Source: Streptococcus sp. 2342
GTDB lineage: Bacteria > Bacillota > Bacilli > Lactobacillales > Streptococcaceae
Assembly (NCBI RefSeq): GCF_013276795.1
Contig: NZ_VMLR01000013.1
Span: 16,096-80,095, forward strand
Direction: 5' to 3'
Length of the DNA: 64,000 nucleotides
Both the position numbers and the translations under genes were made by a program. The notes below the pieces were generated by a model that made no database searches, was not told the origin of the DNA, and saw nothing but the letters and a program-made list of their open reading frames with translations. How positions within the stretch are numbered: position 1 is the first letter of the stretch; every line of letters starts with the position of its first letter. Shown in pieces: positions 1 through 8,294 of the stretch.

Positions 1-59
1 TCTCTTTTCCGAATAAATAGATAGAGCCAGAGAATCTAGTAAACCTAGATTTAAAAATG

Positions 60-68
60 TGCTATAAT
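60..68 (+). promoter_or_regulatory. Extended -10 promoter of Rpn gene
   Basis: TGCTATAAT (extended -10, TGn-TATAAT) lies 15 bases before the chosen ATG at 84. No good -35 is visible, as is common with extended -10 promoters. The inverted copy has the equivalent TGGTATAAT at 10022-10030 on the other strand. Confidence 0.55.
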
Positions 69-83
69 GAAAGGAGAAGAAAT

Positions 84-1046
84 ATGACCTTACGTCATCC
101 GGGCATTAGCCCAACTAATGATTTGGTTGCTAAGAAAATCTTTAGCAACCCAGAAATCACTTGTCAATTTATTCGCGATATGCTGGACTTGCCAGCTAAA
201 AATGTGACCATTTTGGAGGGAAGTAACATTCATGTCTTGCCTTCCCTGCCTTACTCGGCTCAGGATTTCTATACCAGTATAGACGTCTTGGCGGAGTTGG
301 ACAATGGAACACAGGTTATCATTGAAATTCAAGTTCATCATCAGAATTTTTTCATCAATCGCCTGTGGGCGTATCTGTGTAGTCAGGTCAATCAAAATCT
401 CGAAAAAATTCGCCAACAAGAAGGAAACACTCACCAAAGTTATAAACACATAGCACCAGTATACGCTATTGCTATCGTTGACAGTAATTATTTTCAAGAT
501 GATTTAGCCTTTCACAGTTTTAGTATGCGAGAGGACACGACAGGTGAGATATTAACCATCACCAATAATGGACAAGAAAACCATTTAGTTAAGATGGCGT
601 TCTTAGAACTAAAAAAATATAGAGAAACCAGCAAAGACGAGGTTCGCAAGCCATGGTTGGAGTTTTTCGGTAACAAGCCCTTTACCCAACAACCTGAGCG
701 AGCCATAAGCCAAGCAGACCAACTGCTAGACTATAAAAGCTGGTCCGAGGAGGATAGGAAAATGTTTAGTGAACAACGCAGGCGTGAAGAACAAGCCTTA
801 CTCGCTCATGACTATGCCTTGGAAACAGCTAGGGCGGAAGGTATTGAACAGGGACTGGAGCGTGGTATTGAACAAGGACTTGAACGTGGCCGTGCAGAGG
901 GTATTGAAAAAGGGCGAGAAGAGGGATTAAAAGTAGGTTTAGTAAATCTAGTACGTCAAGGTCTTCTAACACCTGAGGTTGCGAGTGAGCAATTAGGCAT
1001 GACCGTGGCTGAGTTTGAAGAACTATTGAAAGACCATCATAAATAA
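84..1046 (+). CDS. Rpn family PD-(D/E)XK nuclease / putative transposase
   Basis: A 320-residue protein of the Rpn / PDDEXK_2 family (recombination-promoting nucleases, formerly called transposases). The N-terminal nuclease core shows D67 in TSIDVLAEL and E81-x-Q83 in IIEIQV, the expected D...ExQ active site. The last 90 residues are a charged region with repeats such as RAEGIEQGLERG and a conserved tail (LVNLVRQGLL...SEQLGM). The start at 84 is chosen because AAGGAGAAG precedes it; an upstream in-frame ATG at 57 has no ribosome site. An internal AGGAGG (748-753) sits 8 bases before an in-frame ATG at 762, so a separate 94-residue C-terminal product is plausible. In E. coli, Rpn proteins are DNA endonucleases with anti-phage activity and are held in check by such internal-start products; applying that here is inference. 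Confidence 0.85.
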   Translation: MTLRHPGISPTNDLVAKKIFSNPEITCQFIRDMLDLPAKNVTILEGSNIHVLPSLPYSAQDFYTSIDVLAELDNGTQVIIEIQVHHQNFFINRLWAYLCSQVNQNLEKIRQQEGNTHQSYKHIAPVYAIAIVDSNYFQDDLAFHSFSMREDTTGEILTITNNGQENHLVKMAFLELKKYRETSKDEVRKPWLEFFGNKPFTQQPERAISQADQLLDYKSWSEEDRKMFSEQRRREEQALLAHDYALETARAEGIEQGLERGIEQGLERGRAEGIEKGREEGLKVGLVNLVRQGLLTPEVASEQLGMTVAEFEELLKDHHK

Positions 1047-1200
1047 GACCTAAAAATATAGAGAAACCAGCAAAGATGAGGTTCGCAAGCCATGGTTGGA
1101 GTTTTTCGGCAACAAGCCCTTTACCCAAGAACCCGAGCGAGCCATCAGCCAAGCAGACCAACTGCTGGACTACAAGAGCTGGTCCGAGGAGGACAGGAGA

Positions 1201-1482
1201 ATGTTTAGTGAACAACGCAGGCGTGAAGAACAAGCCTTACTCGCTCATGACTATGCCTTGGAAACAGCTAGAGCGGAAGGAATCGAAAAAGGTTTAGAGC
1301 GAGGTCTTGAACGTGGTCGTGCAGAGGGTCTTGAACAAGGACGAGCAGAAGGCGTTGAACAGGGACTGGAGCGTGGGAAAATCTTTACCTTTCTAGATTT
1401 AGTACGCCAACATGTTTTAACTTCCGAATTCGCGAGTGAACAATTGGGTATGTCAGTAGCTGAGTTTGAGGCACTCTTATAA
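1201..1482 (+). CDS. Orphan Rpn C-terminal domain protein, copy 1
   Basis: If translated from ATG 1201 this gives 93 residues beginning MFSEQRRREEQ and ending in the Rpn tail. AGGAGG at 1187-1192 stands 8 bases before the ATG, the same layout as inside the full-length gene. The protein has only the dimerisation-type charged repeat region, with no catalytic residues. Shortly before the tail the usual GLKVGLVNLV is replaced by GKIFTFLDLV, a local difference from the other copies. It may be a free-standing inhibitor or partner of the full Rpn protein. The alternative is a dead fragment that keeps the ribosome site because of the encoded amino acids. Confidence 0.45.
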   Translation: MFSEQRRREEQALLAHDYALETARAEGIEKGLERGLERGRAEGLEQGRAEGVEQGLERGKIFTFLDLVRQHVLTSEFASEQLGMSVAEFEALL

Positions 1483-1663
1483 GGTCATCATAGTAATGGC
1501 GTTCTTGGAATTAAGAAAATACAGAGAAACCAGCAAAGACGAGGTTCGCAAACCGTGGTTGGAGTTTTTTGGGAATAAACCCTTTACCCAACAACCCGAG
1601 CGAGCCATCAGCCAAGCAGACCAACTGCTGGACTACAAGAGCTGGTCCGAGGAGGACAGGAAG

Positions 1664-1981
1664 ATGTTTAGTCAACTACGTATGCGAGAAGAACAAGCCT
1701 TGTTGGCACAGGACTATGCTTTGGAAACAGCTAGAGCGGAAGGTCTTGAACAGGGATTGGAACGAGGTCTTGAGCGTAGTCGAGCAGAAGGTATTGAACA
1801 AGGTTTAGAGCGTGGACTTGAACGTGGTCGTGCAGAGGGTATTGAAAAAGGGCGCGAAGAAGGCATTGAAGAGGGATTAAAAGTAGGTTTAGTAAATCTA
1901 GTACATAAAGGTCTTTTGACATCCGAGGTTGCGAGTGAACAATTGGGCATGTCAGTAGCTGAGTTCGAGTCCTTGCTATGA
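1664..1981 (+). CDS. Orphan Rpn C-terminal domain protein, copy 2
   Basis: Translation from ATG 1664 gives 105 residues starting MFSQLRMREEQ. AGGAGG at 1650-1655 again lies 8 bases upstream. It has the longest repeat region of the four copies. Its start (SQLRMREEQ) resembles the inverted full-length copy at 9107-10006 more than the adjacent gene (SEQRRREEQ), which suggests gene conversion or exchange across the inverted repeat. The frame also stays open upstream to about 1500, but without a good start. Confidence 0.45.
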   Translation: MFSQLRMREEQALLAQDYALETARAEGLEQGLERGLERSRAEGIEQGLERGLERGRAEGIEKGREEGIEEGLKVGLVNLVHKGLLTSEVASEQLGMSVAEFESLL

Positions 1982-2049
1982 GGTCACATTTTAAATAGTA
2001 GAAAGTTAATGAAATGGCGAGTTATTTCTAAAATACTTGTCATTTTTGC

Positions 2050-2078
2050 TTGACATTTGGAAGGGGTTATAGGATAAT
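2050..2078 (+). promoter_or_regulatory. Promoter TTGACA-17-GATAAT
   Basis: TTGACA (2050-2055) and GATAAT (2073-2078) are separated by 17 bases. No convincing gene starts soon after it; a 34-codon frame from ATG 2091 lacks a ribosome site. It therefore points to an untranslated RNA between 2085 and about 2217. Confidence 0.5.
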
Positions 2079-2084
2079 ATCATG

Positions 2085-2217
2085 GAAGTGAGTTCTATCC
2101 AACTATCGATATGGATTAGATATGTGAGGTTTGACTCAGGGTTTAAGAAATTTGTGAGATTTTCACTTGTGAGATACGGTATTTGAAGAGTATTTCATCT
2201 CACAAAGACGTTTTTTC
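2085..2217 (+). ncRNA. Candidate small RNA upstream of a choline-binding protein gene
   Basis: About 130 bases run from a good promoter to a hairpin (TTGTGAGAT 2167-2175 pairing with ATCTCACAA 2197-2205) followed within 5 bases by a T run. Size and layout resemble the small stable RNAs of pneumococci, but the CiaR box (paired TTTAAG) is not present at the promoter. No coding potential is convincing. Confidence 0.35.
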
Positions 2218-2258
2218 CCCTTTTTTGAAAAAAATAGGTAAAAAGTTGATGAAAACCC

Positions 2259-2287
2259 TTGACAAATCCTGCAAATATTTATATACT
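2259..2287 (+). promoter_or_regulatory. Promoter of choline-binding protein gene
   Basis: TTGACA (2259-2264), a 17-base spacer and TATACT (2282-2287), about 60 bases before the start codon at 2349. The near-consensus match suggests strong constitutive expression. Confidence 0.7.
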
Positions 2288-2348
2288 GTATGGTAGTAAG
2301 ATAGTCTTACGAAAAAATATTTTAAAGAAAAATAAAGGAGATAAAACG

Positions 2349-3416
2349 ATGAAAAAAGTTTTATTGACAAGCGCAGTCGCTCTTGCAGCATTTGGTGCTG
2401 TACAAGCTGTTTCAGCTGACAGACAATTGACACCTGAAGAAGCAGCATCAGTTAGAAAAGTTGAAAAAACTTACGATCCTTCACAAGTGGAAAAAGCAAC
2501 TGAAACTAACCGTGCTGAACAAGTTCTAGCAAATGGAGATAAAGTAGTATCTGTTCAATATGCAGATGGTTCTACTTATACTTATTTGGTAATTAATCCT
2601 AACAATCAATTCAAGGATAAAGTATCTAATCCATATGATAGCCAATTTAATCTTAAAGATGGTAAAGTTCAAAAGGTTGTACCATTCACAAATGGAACAC
2701 ATGGACGTATCAACGTTAAAGATAAACAAGGTGCACCAGTTGCAGGTGTTGAATTTGAGCTATTAGTTTACAAAACTACTGAAGATTTCTTGAATGCTCA
2801 AGGTGGAAAACCTGTTAAAGATGCCCCAGCTCTTGTAAGTGCTAAGACAAATGAAGCAGGTGATGCTGAGTTTGAATTACACGAGGGTGGAGTAGCGGTT
2901 TACCGTATTTTGACAGTACCAAAAGGTTACTTTTTACCTGAGCGCCTAACAAAATCTTCACTATTTACAGCAGATGCAGTTGGACGTAACGAAAATAATG
3001 ATATGTATGTAAATGCATCAGTTGAAATTGAAAAAACTGACAGCTACAATGTTGTTCGTACTGAGTGGGTTCAAGGTGAAAACGGCTGGCACTACTATGA
3101 CAACAACAAACAAGTTACTGGTTGGAAACAAATCGACGGTAAATGGTACTTCTTTAACGCTGAAGGCGTAATGCAAAAATGGTGGGTTAAAGATGGTAAC
3201 ACTTGGTACTACCTAAATGGTTCAGGTGCTATGGAAACTGGTTGGTTGCAACACGGTGGCAAATGGTACTTCCTTGAAGCATCAGGTGCTATGAAAGCTA
3301 GCCAATGGTTTGAAGTTGCTGGTAAATGGTACTACGTTGACGGTTCTGGTGCCCTTGCAGTTAATACTACTGTAGGTGGATACACTGTAAACGGAAACGG
3401 TGAATGGGTTAAATAA
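2349..3416 (+). CDS. Choline-binding protein with SpaA-like domain
   Basis: A 355-residue secreted protein. The signal peptide ends near VQAVSA/D (residue 22-23). A middle region (about residues 115-205) has the look of a prealbumin-like SpaA/Cna-B fold: INVKDKQGAPVAGVEFELL followed by NEAGDAEFELHEGGVAVYRI and PKGYFLPE. The C-terminus has about five choline-binding repeats (GKWYFFNAEG, NTWYYLNGSG and so on) that hold it to teichoic acid phosphocholine. The start at 2349 follows AAAGGAG; an upstream in-frame ATG at 2259 overlaps the -35 box and is rejected. It heads a row of three choline-binding protein genes, each with its own promoter and terminator. Ligand unknown. Confidence 0.85.
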   Translation: MKKVLLTSAVALAAFGAVQAVSADRQLTPEEAASVRKVEKTYDPSQVEKATETNRAEQVLANGDKVVSVQYADGSTYTYLVINPNNQFKDKVSNPYDSQFNLKDGKVQKVVPFTNGTHGRINVKDKQGAPVAGVEFELLVYKTTEDFLNAQGGKPVKDAPALVSAKTNEAGDAEFELHEGGVAVYRILTVPKGYFLPERLTKSSLFTADAVGRNENNDMYVNASVEIEKTDSYNVVRTEWVQGENGWHYYDNNKQVTGWKQIDGKWYFFNAEGVMQKWWVKDGNTWYYLNGSGAMETGWLQHGGKWYFLEASGAMKASQWFEVAGKWYYVDGSGALAVNTTVGGYTVNGNGEWVK

Positions 3417-3428
3417 TCTAGTTTAATC

Positions 3429-3466
3429 AAAAAAGCAGGAGATTTCTTCTGCTTTTTATTTTTTCC
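3429..3466 (+). terminator. Rho-independent terminator
   Basis: AAAAAGCAG and CTGCTTTTT form a hairpin followed by a T-rich run, directly after the choline-binding protein gene. Confidence 0.8.
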
Positions 3467-3561
3467 ATAAAAAGTTCAGTTTTTTTTAGAATTTTTTTAA
3501 AAAATAAGATACAATAAAACTAGGTTTATTACCTAAAATTTTAAACATGGAGAATGCTCAT

Positions 3562-4887
3562 ATGAAAAATAAAAAAGCTTTAGCCCTAGCAGTAGCTAGC
3601 TTGACAATGGCAAGTGCAGCAGTTTTAACCAGTTACTCTGCAATTACAGCTCGTCCAGTAAGTGCGGAAGAAGTTGTTTATAGAACTGAGTGGATCACAG
3701 TGATTAATGGTCGTTCACAAGAACGTAAGACAGTATTTTTTGAAGATGGGAATCAGCCGATCTCTAAACATTCGACAATTGAAGGATTTGAATTTCAACG
3801 TGCCTATGTTGAAGGGGGAAGAAAATACTACTTATTCGTTGAGAAAGGGACAAAGATTGATGATTATGTAAACGATCCCGATGCGTCTGTCAGTGAGTTA
3901 AATACTCAAGGCTATAAAACTTCTGATAAAGATGTAAAATGGCGTGTGTCTGCTGGTAATCGTTATCTTTACTATAAAGGAAATCCTGTAAAAGGTTGGG
4001 CTAATGTTGATGGAAAAACTTACTATTTTGATAGTGAAGGTGTTATGGCTCACGGAGTTCTTGAAAACACATCTGAACGTTACTATCTAGACGGACAAGG
4101 TGTTAAGAAAACTGGTTTCATTAAAGTAGGAGAAAAAACCTATTATTTTGTGTCAGATGGAGCTCGTAAGACAGAGATTATCTCTGAAAATGGAAAAACT
4201 TATTTTGTCAAAGATGGTGTTGTGACAATTGGAGCGCATAAGGTAGGTGATAAATGGTACTTCTTTGCTGAAGACGGTACAACCAAGTCAGGTATTGTAA
4301 AAGATAGTGCTGGAAAATGGTATTACATTACTACAGAAGGTGAGCGTAAGACAGGTCTTATCAAGGGTGCTGGCGATAAGTATTACTATGTCACTGAAGA
4401 AGGTGAACGTAAGTTTGGGGAAATTACCGTTGATGGTAAAACATATTTCTTAACAGATGAATCTAATACAAAAGCTGGCTGGAATAAAGTTGATAGTAAC
4501 TGGATTTATGTAAATAAAGAAGGCAAACGTCAAGTTGGCTGGTTACAAGATGGTGGTAAGTGGTATTACTTTAACGCTGAAGGCATCATGCAAAAATGGT
4601 GGGTTAAAGATGGTAGCACTTGGTACTACCTAAATGGTTCAGGCGAAATGCAAACAGGCTGGTTGCAAGATGGTAGCACTTGGTACTATTTAAACAGTTC
4701 AGGTGCTATGCAAACAGGTTGGGCTAAAGTAGGTGATTCATGGTACTACCTTAAAGGTTCAGGTGCTATGGTAACTGGCTGGTTCCAAGTTGGTGGTAAA
4801 TGGTACTATGCTTATAGTTCAGGTGCCCTTGCAGTAAATACTACAGTCGGTGGCTACTATGTAAATGCCAACGGTGAATGGGTATAA
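3562..4887 (+). CDS. Choline-binding surface protein
   Basis: 441 residues. The signal peptide ends at about VSAEE. A unique N-terminal segment (about residues 35-130, containing YRTEWITVINGRSQ and a lysine/aspartate-rich stretch) has no function I recognise. The rest is a long array of about a dozen choline-binding repeats; the first ones are degenerate (GKTYFVKDG) and the last ones canonical (STWYYLNGSG). The start at 3562 follows GGAG at 3549-3552; the ORF could extend five codons upstream. A -10 box TACAAT is at 3510-3515. The general plan is that of pneumococcal CbpC/CbpJ-type proteins, but I cannot assign a name. Confidence 0.85.
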   Translation: MKNKKALALAVASLTMASAAVLTSYSAITARPVSAEEVVYRTEWITVINGRSQERKTVFFEDGNQPISKHSTIEGFEFQRAYVEGGRKYYLFVEKGTKIDDYVNDPDASVSELNTQGYKTSDKDVKWRVSAGNRYLYYKGNPVKGWANVDGKTYYFDSEGVMAHGVLENTSERYYLDGQGVKKTGFIKVGEKTYYFVSDGARKTEIISENGKTYFVKDGVVTIGAHKVGDKWYFFAEDGTTKSGIVKDSAGKWYYITTEGERKTGLIKGAGDKYYYVTEEGERKFGEITVDGKTYFLTDESNTKAGWNKVDSNWIYVNKEGKRQVGWLQDGGKWYYFNAEGIMQKWWVKDGSTWYYLNGSGEMQTGWLQDGSTWYYLNSSGAMQTGWAKVGDSWYYLKGSGAMVTGWFQVGGKWYYAYSSGALAVNTTVGGYYVNANGEWV

Positions 4888-4892
4888 AATAA

Positions 4893-4923
4893 CAAAGAGA
4901 GTGGTTTGAACCGCTCTCTTTCT
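4893..4923 (+). terminator. Rho-independent terminator
   Basis: AAAGAGAGTGGTT pairs with ACCGCTCTCTT, followed by a T-rich stretch. Confidence 0.8.
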
Positions 4924-4962
4924 GTTATTGTTAAATATTTATACACTTTTTATGTTTTTTTA

Positions 4963-4991
4963 TTGCATTTATTATAGGAAAGAGATATAAT
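4963..4991 (+). promoter_or_regulatory. Promoter TTGCAT-17-TATAAT
   Basis: TTGCAT (4963-4968), 17 bases, TATAAT (4986-4991), 40 bases before the start of the next choline-binding protein gene. Confidence 0.65.
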
Positions 4992-5030
4992 CTATATAAA
5001 TTTAACCATTTAATAAAGGAGGTTCTTCTC

Positions 5031-6641
5031 ATGAAGAAAACACTAACAGGTATCTTACTAGCTACTTCAGTGCTAGCTATGGCTTCAGTTCAACAAGTAA
5101 AAGCTGCCGAAACAGGGGCAACAACGACTTCAACAACTTCTACGGTTAAAGAAGTCCACTATGCAACATTTAAAAATGGTGGACCTGTAGATATCAAAGC
5201 TGCACTTACAGGTGCTGCTGTGACAGCTGCATCTATTGAGAATCACCCTGAAATTGCAAGTTATATCTATACTTCTAGTAGAGAAGAAGATGGTATTATG
5301 TATCATATGTATGCGCCTACTGCTACGACAGGTACTACGAATTCTGGTACTCAGACCAATCCATACCATAGAGATAACAACCAAAACAATGGTAGCACTA
5401 GTAATGCTAATGGGAATAATAACCAAAATAGTACTGGTGCAAACAATAATAATGGCTCAACAACAAATTCTAATTCTCCAGTAAAAAAAGTTCGTTTTGT
5501 AGAATATAAACCTGGTAGTGATGTTCCAGTTGATATTAAAGATCCACGTACAGGCTCTGCAGCTTCTGATACCAGTCGTCTGGATATTGCCAACTATACT
5601 TATGTTACTGGTGAATTAAAAGGTGATACACTTTACCATATCTATCGCTCAAATTCAACAACTAATACTAACCAAAATCAGTCTGCAGCGGCAGGTCAGT
5701 TCAAAACAGAGAACGGAAAAGTCTACTATATCAAGGATGGTAAAAAGGTTAGTGGTTGGCAAAAAATCGATGATAAGACTTACTACTTTGAAGCTGATGG
5801 AGCTATGAAAAAAGGTCTATTGACTTCAGGTGATAAGCAATACTATTTAGATGAAAAAGATGGTGTTAAAAAGCTAGGCTTTGTAAAAGTTGCTGATAAG
5901 GTTTACTATTTTGTTGAAAATGGTGATAAGAAAACTGGCTTTATCAAAATTGCTGATAAAACTTACTATCTAAAAGAAGGTGTTCGTCTAACAGGGGATA
6001 TTACAGTAGACGGGAAACATTATTTCTTAGATGAGGAAGGTGTCCTTAAACCAGGTCTTGTTTTAATTGATGGTAAAAAATTCTTCATTGATGATGAGGG
6101 AAATCGTCATGTTGGATGGAAGAAAATTGGACTGGATTGGTATTATTTCTCTAAAGAAGATGGAATGAAGACAGGTTGGGTCAAAGATGGGGCATGGTAT
6201 TACTTGGATGAAACTGGTGTGATGAAAACTGGTTGGAAACAAGTTGATGGTAATTGGTACTATCTTAACGACTCAGGTGCTATGCAGACAGGCTGGAAAT
6301 TTATAAATGGTAGTTGGTACCATTTTGACAGTTTAGGTAAAATGGGTACTAGATGGATAAAAGACAATGGTACATGGTATTATCTTGACGGTTCAGGTGC
6401 TATGCAGACTGGTTGGAAGCTTTTAGATGGTAACTGGTATTACCTCAATGCTTCAGGTGCTATGCAAACAGGTTGGCTCAAGCAAGGTGGTACATGGTAT
6501 TATCTTGCTGGCTCAGGTGCTATGAAGACAGGTTGGTACCAAGTTAGCGGTAAATGGTATTACTCATATTCATCAGGTGCATTGGCTGTGAACACAACTA
6601 TCGATGGTTACACAGTAAATGCCAATGGTGAGTGGGTATAA
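5031..6641 (+). CDS. Choline-binding protein with duplicated N-terminal module
   Basis: 536 residues, with a signal peptide cut near VKAAE. Two related modules of about 60 residues follow: one starts VKEVHYATFKNGGPVDIK, the other VKKVRFVEYKPGSDVPVDIK. Both end in an aromatic YHMY/YHIY motif. A linker very rich in Asn, Thr and Ser separates them. From about residue 220 to the end there are some fifteen choline-binding repeats, degenerate first and canonical later. GGAGG stands just before the ATG. The N-terminal module is probably the functional part; its binding partner is not evident. The C-terminal repeats closely resemble those of the neighbouring gene, which fits repeat exchange by recombination. 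Confidence 0.85.
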   Translation: MKKTLTGILLATSVLAMASVQQVKAAETGATTTSTTSTVKEVHYATFKNGGPVDIKAALTGAAVTAASIENHPEIASYIYTSSREEDGIMYHMYAPTATTGTTNSGTQTNPYHRDNNQNNGSTSNANGNNNQNSTGANNNNGSTTNSNSPVKKVRFVEYKPGSDVPVDIKDPRTGSAASDTSRLDIANYTYVTGELKGDTLYHIYRSNSTTNTNQNQSAAAGQFKTENGKVYYIKDGKKVSGWQKIDDKTYYFEADGAMKKGLLTSGDKQYYLDEKDGVKKLGFVKVADKVYYFVENGDKKTGFIKIADKTYYLKEGVRLTGDITVDGKHYFLDEEGVLKPGLVLIDGKKFFIDDEGNRHVGWKKIGLDWYYFSKEDGMKTGWVKDGAWYYLDETGVMKTGWKQVDGNWYYLNDSGAMQTGWKFINGSWYHFDSLGKMGTRWIKDNGTWYYLDGSGAMQTGWKLLDGNWYYLNASGAMQTGWLKQGGTWYYLAGSGAMKTGWYQVSGKWYYSYSSGALAVNTTIDGYTVNANGEWV

Positions 6642-6655
6642 TGAATATAATAAAG

Positions 6656-6685
6656 AAATAAGGGGAAATTCCTCTTATTTTTTTG
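6656..6685 (+). terminator. Rho-independent terminator
   Basis: AAATAAGGGGAA pairs with TTCCTCTTATTT and is followed by T residues. Confidence 0.8.
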
Positions 6686-6768
6686 TCAATAGGGATGTTA
6701 TTTTTTGATTTCTCCGAAAGAAAATGGTGCAATGAAAGTAAAAAGATATTAGAGGTGGTAAATACTTT

Positions 6769-8154
6769 ATGGATAAGAAAAAACTTTTCACTGCTAGCTT
6801 GGCTAGTGTAGCTGTTTTAGGGACAGGTTTCCTTGCTTCTCACCCATCAGTTGTGAAGGCTGAAGAAGCAGCTTCAACTGCTGTGACTAAAGAAGATGTC
6901 GCTGATTACTTTACAGAGTTAGAAAAACAAGCTGAAGAAGCTATTAATAAAAATGATAAAATTAAAGATAAAGAAGTAGCAATCTTAGAAGCTAAGGCAG
7001 CTATCGGTAAAGAAGATTTATTAAAAGCTATTGATGAAAAACAAATCACACCTGAAGAAGTACTAAAAGACTTAGCAGAAGCTAGCAAGACTGAATCAGA
7101 TGAAGCAGACCCAGGAAAATATGGTGAAAACTATGCACCTGTAGAAGTTAAAGATGCAAAACCTGCTCCAGGTGCTGAATTAAAACGTAACGAATCTGGT
7201 GAAGTTACCGAAGTTAAACCAATCAATGGTGGAATTGACGCTGATGCTCAAGATAAAATCAACAAACGTTTAGATGAAGAAAATACAGATGTTAAAGATG
7301 CAGAAGAAAGATTAGCTGCAGCTAAACATGATGAAAAAGAAGCTGAATCTAATAGAGAAGAAGCTAAAGCAGCTGTTGAAGCAGCTAAAGAAAATGTGAA
7401 AGCAGCTCAAGAGGAATTAGCAGCTGCAAAAGAAGCTAAAGCAAAATTTGAAAAAGAATTAGCAAGCTATAAAGATGCTGACGGTGAACAAGCTGATCAA
7501 TATAGAGAAGCAGCAAGAGCTGATTTAGAAAAAGCTGAAGCAGCATTAAAAGATGCAGAAGAAACATTAAAACAAGCAGAAAAAGAAGCAAAAGAAGCTA
7601 AAGCTGCATTAGAACAAGCAGATGAAGATTATTATTCATATGTAGCAGACCGTGAAGCAGAAGAAGTTCGTGTACTACGTCGTCAAATTGCAAAAGATAA
7701 AGCTGATGGAAAAGATACTACAGCATTAGAAGAAGAACTTAATATTGCTTTAAATGGTGTAAAACCAGCGGTAAATGAAGTTAACCCATACGAAGGTCCA
7801 GTAACTGGTTCTGATTCAGGTAACAGTAACCTAGACCATCAGGCAAATGGTGGGGAGTATCCAGGTGATCGCTATATTATTAACAGACCATCTGTTACAC
7901 CAGGTTCAACAACACCATCTACACCAGCTCCTGGAACAGATACTCCAGCTGCACCAACAGCTGAAACACCAGCACCGACAGCTCCAGCTGTAGCAGGTAC
8001 TAGTCAAGACAACACTTATCAAGCACCAGCTGCAAAAGCAGAAGATAAGAAAGAACTTCCAAACACTGGTGGCAAAGATAATGCTGCAATTGCATCATTA
8101 GGATTCCTAGGCTTGCTCCTTGGTGCCCTTCCATTTGTGAAACGCAAAAACTAA
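6769..8154 (+). CDS. LPXTG-anchored coiled-coil surface protein
   Basis: 461 residues. The signal peptide (ends VKAEE) resembles that of PspA. Residues 30-100 are helical and acidic. Residues of about 165-310 form a long Ala/Glu/Lys coiled coil with repeated EAAKE/AEKEAKEAK motifs. Next come a short linker (residues 335-375) and a proline/alanine/threonine-rich wall-spanning region (about 375-420). The sortase signal LPNTGG starts at residue 430, before a hydrophobic segment and the tail KRKN. Sortase A would attach it to peptidoglycan, unlike its choline-bound neighbours. RBS AGAGGTGG precedes ATG 6769. It combines a PspA/CbpA-like helical region with an LPXTG anchor, as in PspC-like proteins; ligand unknown. 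Confidence 0.85.
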   Translation: MDKKKLFTASLASVAVLGTGFLASHPSVVKAEEAASTAVTKEDVADYFTELEKQAEEAINKNDKIKDKEVAILEAKAAIGKEDLLKAIDEKQITPEEVLKDLAEASKTESDEADPGKYGENYAPVEVKDAKPAPGAELKRNESGEVTEVKPINGGIDADAQDKINKRLDEENTDVKDAEERLAAAKHDEKEAESNREEAKAAVEAAKENVKAAQEELAAAKEAKAKFEKELASYKDADGEQADQYREAARADLEKAEAALKDAEETLKQAEKEAKEAKAALEQADEDYYSYVADREAEEVRVLRRQIAKDKADGKDTTALEEELNIALNGVKPAVNEVNPYEGPVTGSDSGNSNLDHQANGGEYPGDRYIINRPSVTPGSTTPSTPAPGTDTPAAPTAETPAPTAPAVAGTSQDNTYQAPAAKAEDKKELPNTGGKDNAAIASLGFLGLLLGALPFVKRKN

Positions 8155-8169
8155 TTAGTTAAAAATATG

Positions 8170-8200
8170 AAAGAGAAGGACTTGTTACCTTCTCTTTTTG
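8170..8200 (+). terminator. Rho-independent terminator
   Basis: AGAGAAGG and CCTTCTCT form the stem, followed by TTTTTG. Confidence 0.8.
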
Positions 8201-8241
8201 TGTATATAATCGCGTGAGGGTTTTGTTGGATAGTAGAAAAT

Positions 8242-8285
8242 AAAAAGTGAACAAGACAATATTTCATTCTTGTTCGCTTTTATTA
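8242..8285. terminator. Second hairpin, next to IS200
   Basis: AAAAGTGAACAAGA pairs with TTCTTGTTCGCTTTT. It is a long stem with A and T tails on both sides, so it could stop transcription from either direction. It lies at the left border of the IS200 element. Confidence 0.55.
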
Positions 8286-8294
8286 TGTGACTAT

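Larger units (their letters stand above)
1..1046 (+). repeat. Left arm of 1-kb Rpn inverted repeat
   Basis: This copy of the Rpn gene and its promoter region matches, in opposite orientation, the segment 9107-10090. The match includes noncoding upstream sequence (CCGAATAAATAGATAG near the start, then GAATCTAG and AGATTTAAAA), so whole loci and not only coding regions are repeated. The arms are about 8 kb apart and enclose surface-protein genes. The repeat may continue to the left of the window. Confidence 0.85.
1047..1981 (+). repeat. Two tandem 3'-end fragments of the Rpn gene
   Basis: After the full gene, its last 430-500 bases are repeated twice (about 1053-1482 and 1490-1981). Each copy begins inside the sequence for KKYRETSKDEV and ends with the same EQLGM...AEFE tail. 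The number and order of the RAEG/LERG repeats differ between copies. Neither fragment carries the nuclease active site. Confidence 0.85.

Noticed and set aside
1..25. CCGAATAAATAGATAG resembles the TTCGAATAGATAAG leader module
   Set aside because: It lacks the second box and AAGAGG, lies before the Rpn gene at a different distance and has an extra C; chance similarity in AT-rich DNA is more likely.
1076..1297. 73-residue frame over the first Rpn fragment
   Set aside because: It is in another frame from the Rpn sequence and has no ribosome site; the real frame is that from 1201.
1714..1950. Ser/Pro/Arg-rich frame on the minus strand across the third Rpn copy
   Set aside because: It is the mirror of the repeated GLERG codons and carries no start signals.
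5236..5484. Frames inside the Asn-rich linker of the choline-binding protein
   Set aside because: Low-complexity sequence gives open frames in other phases; no start site.
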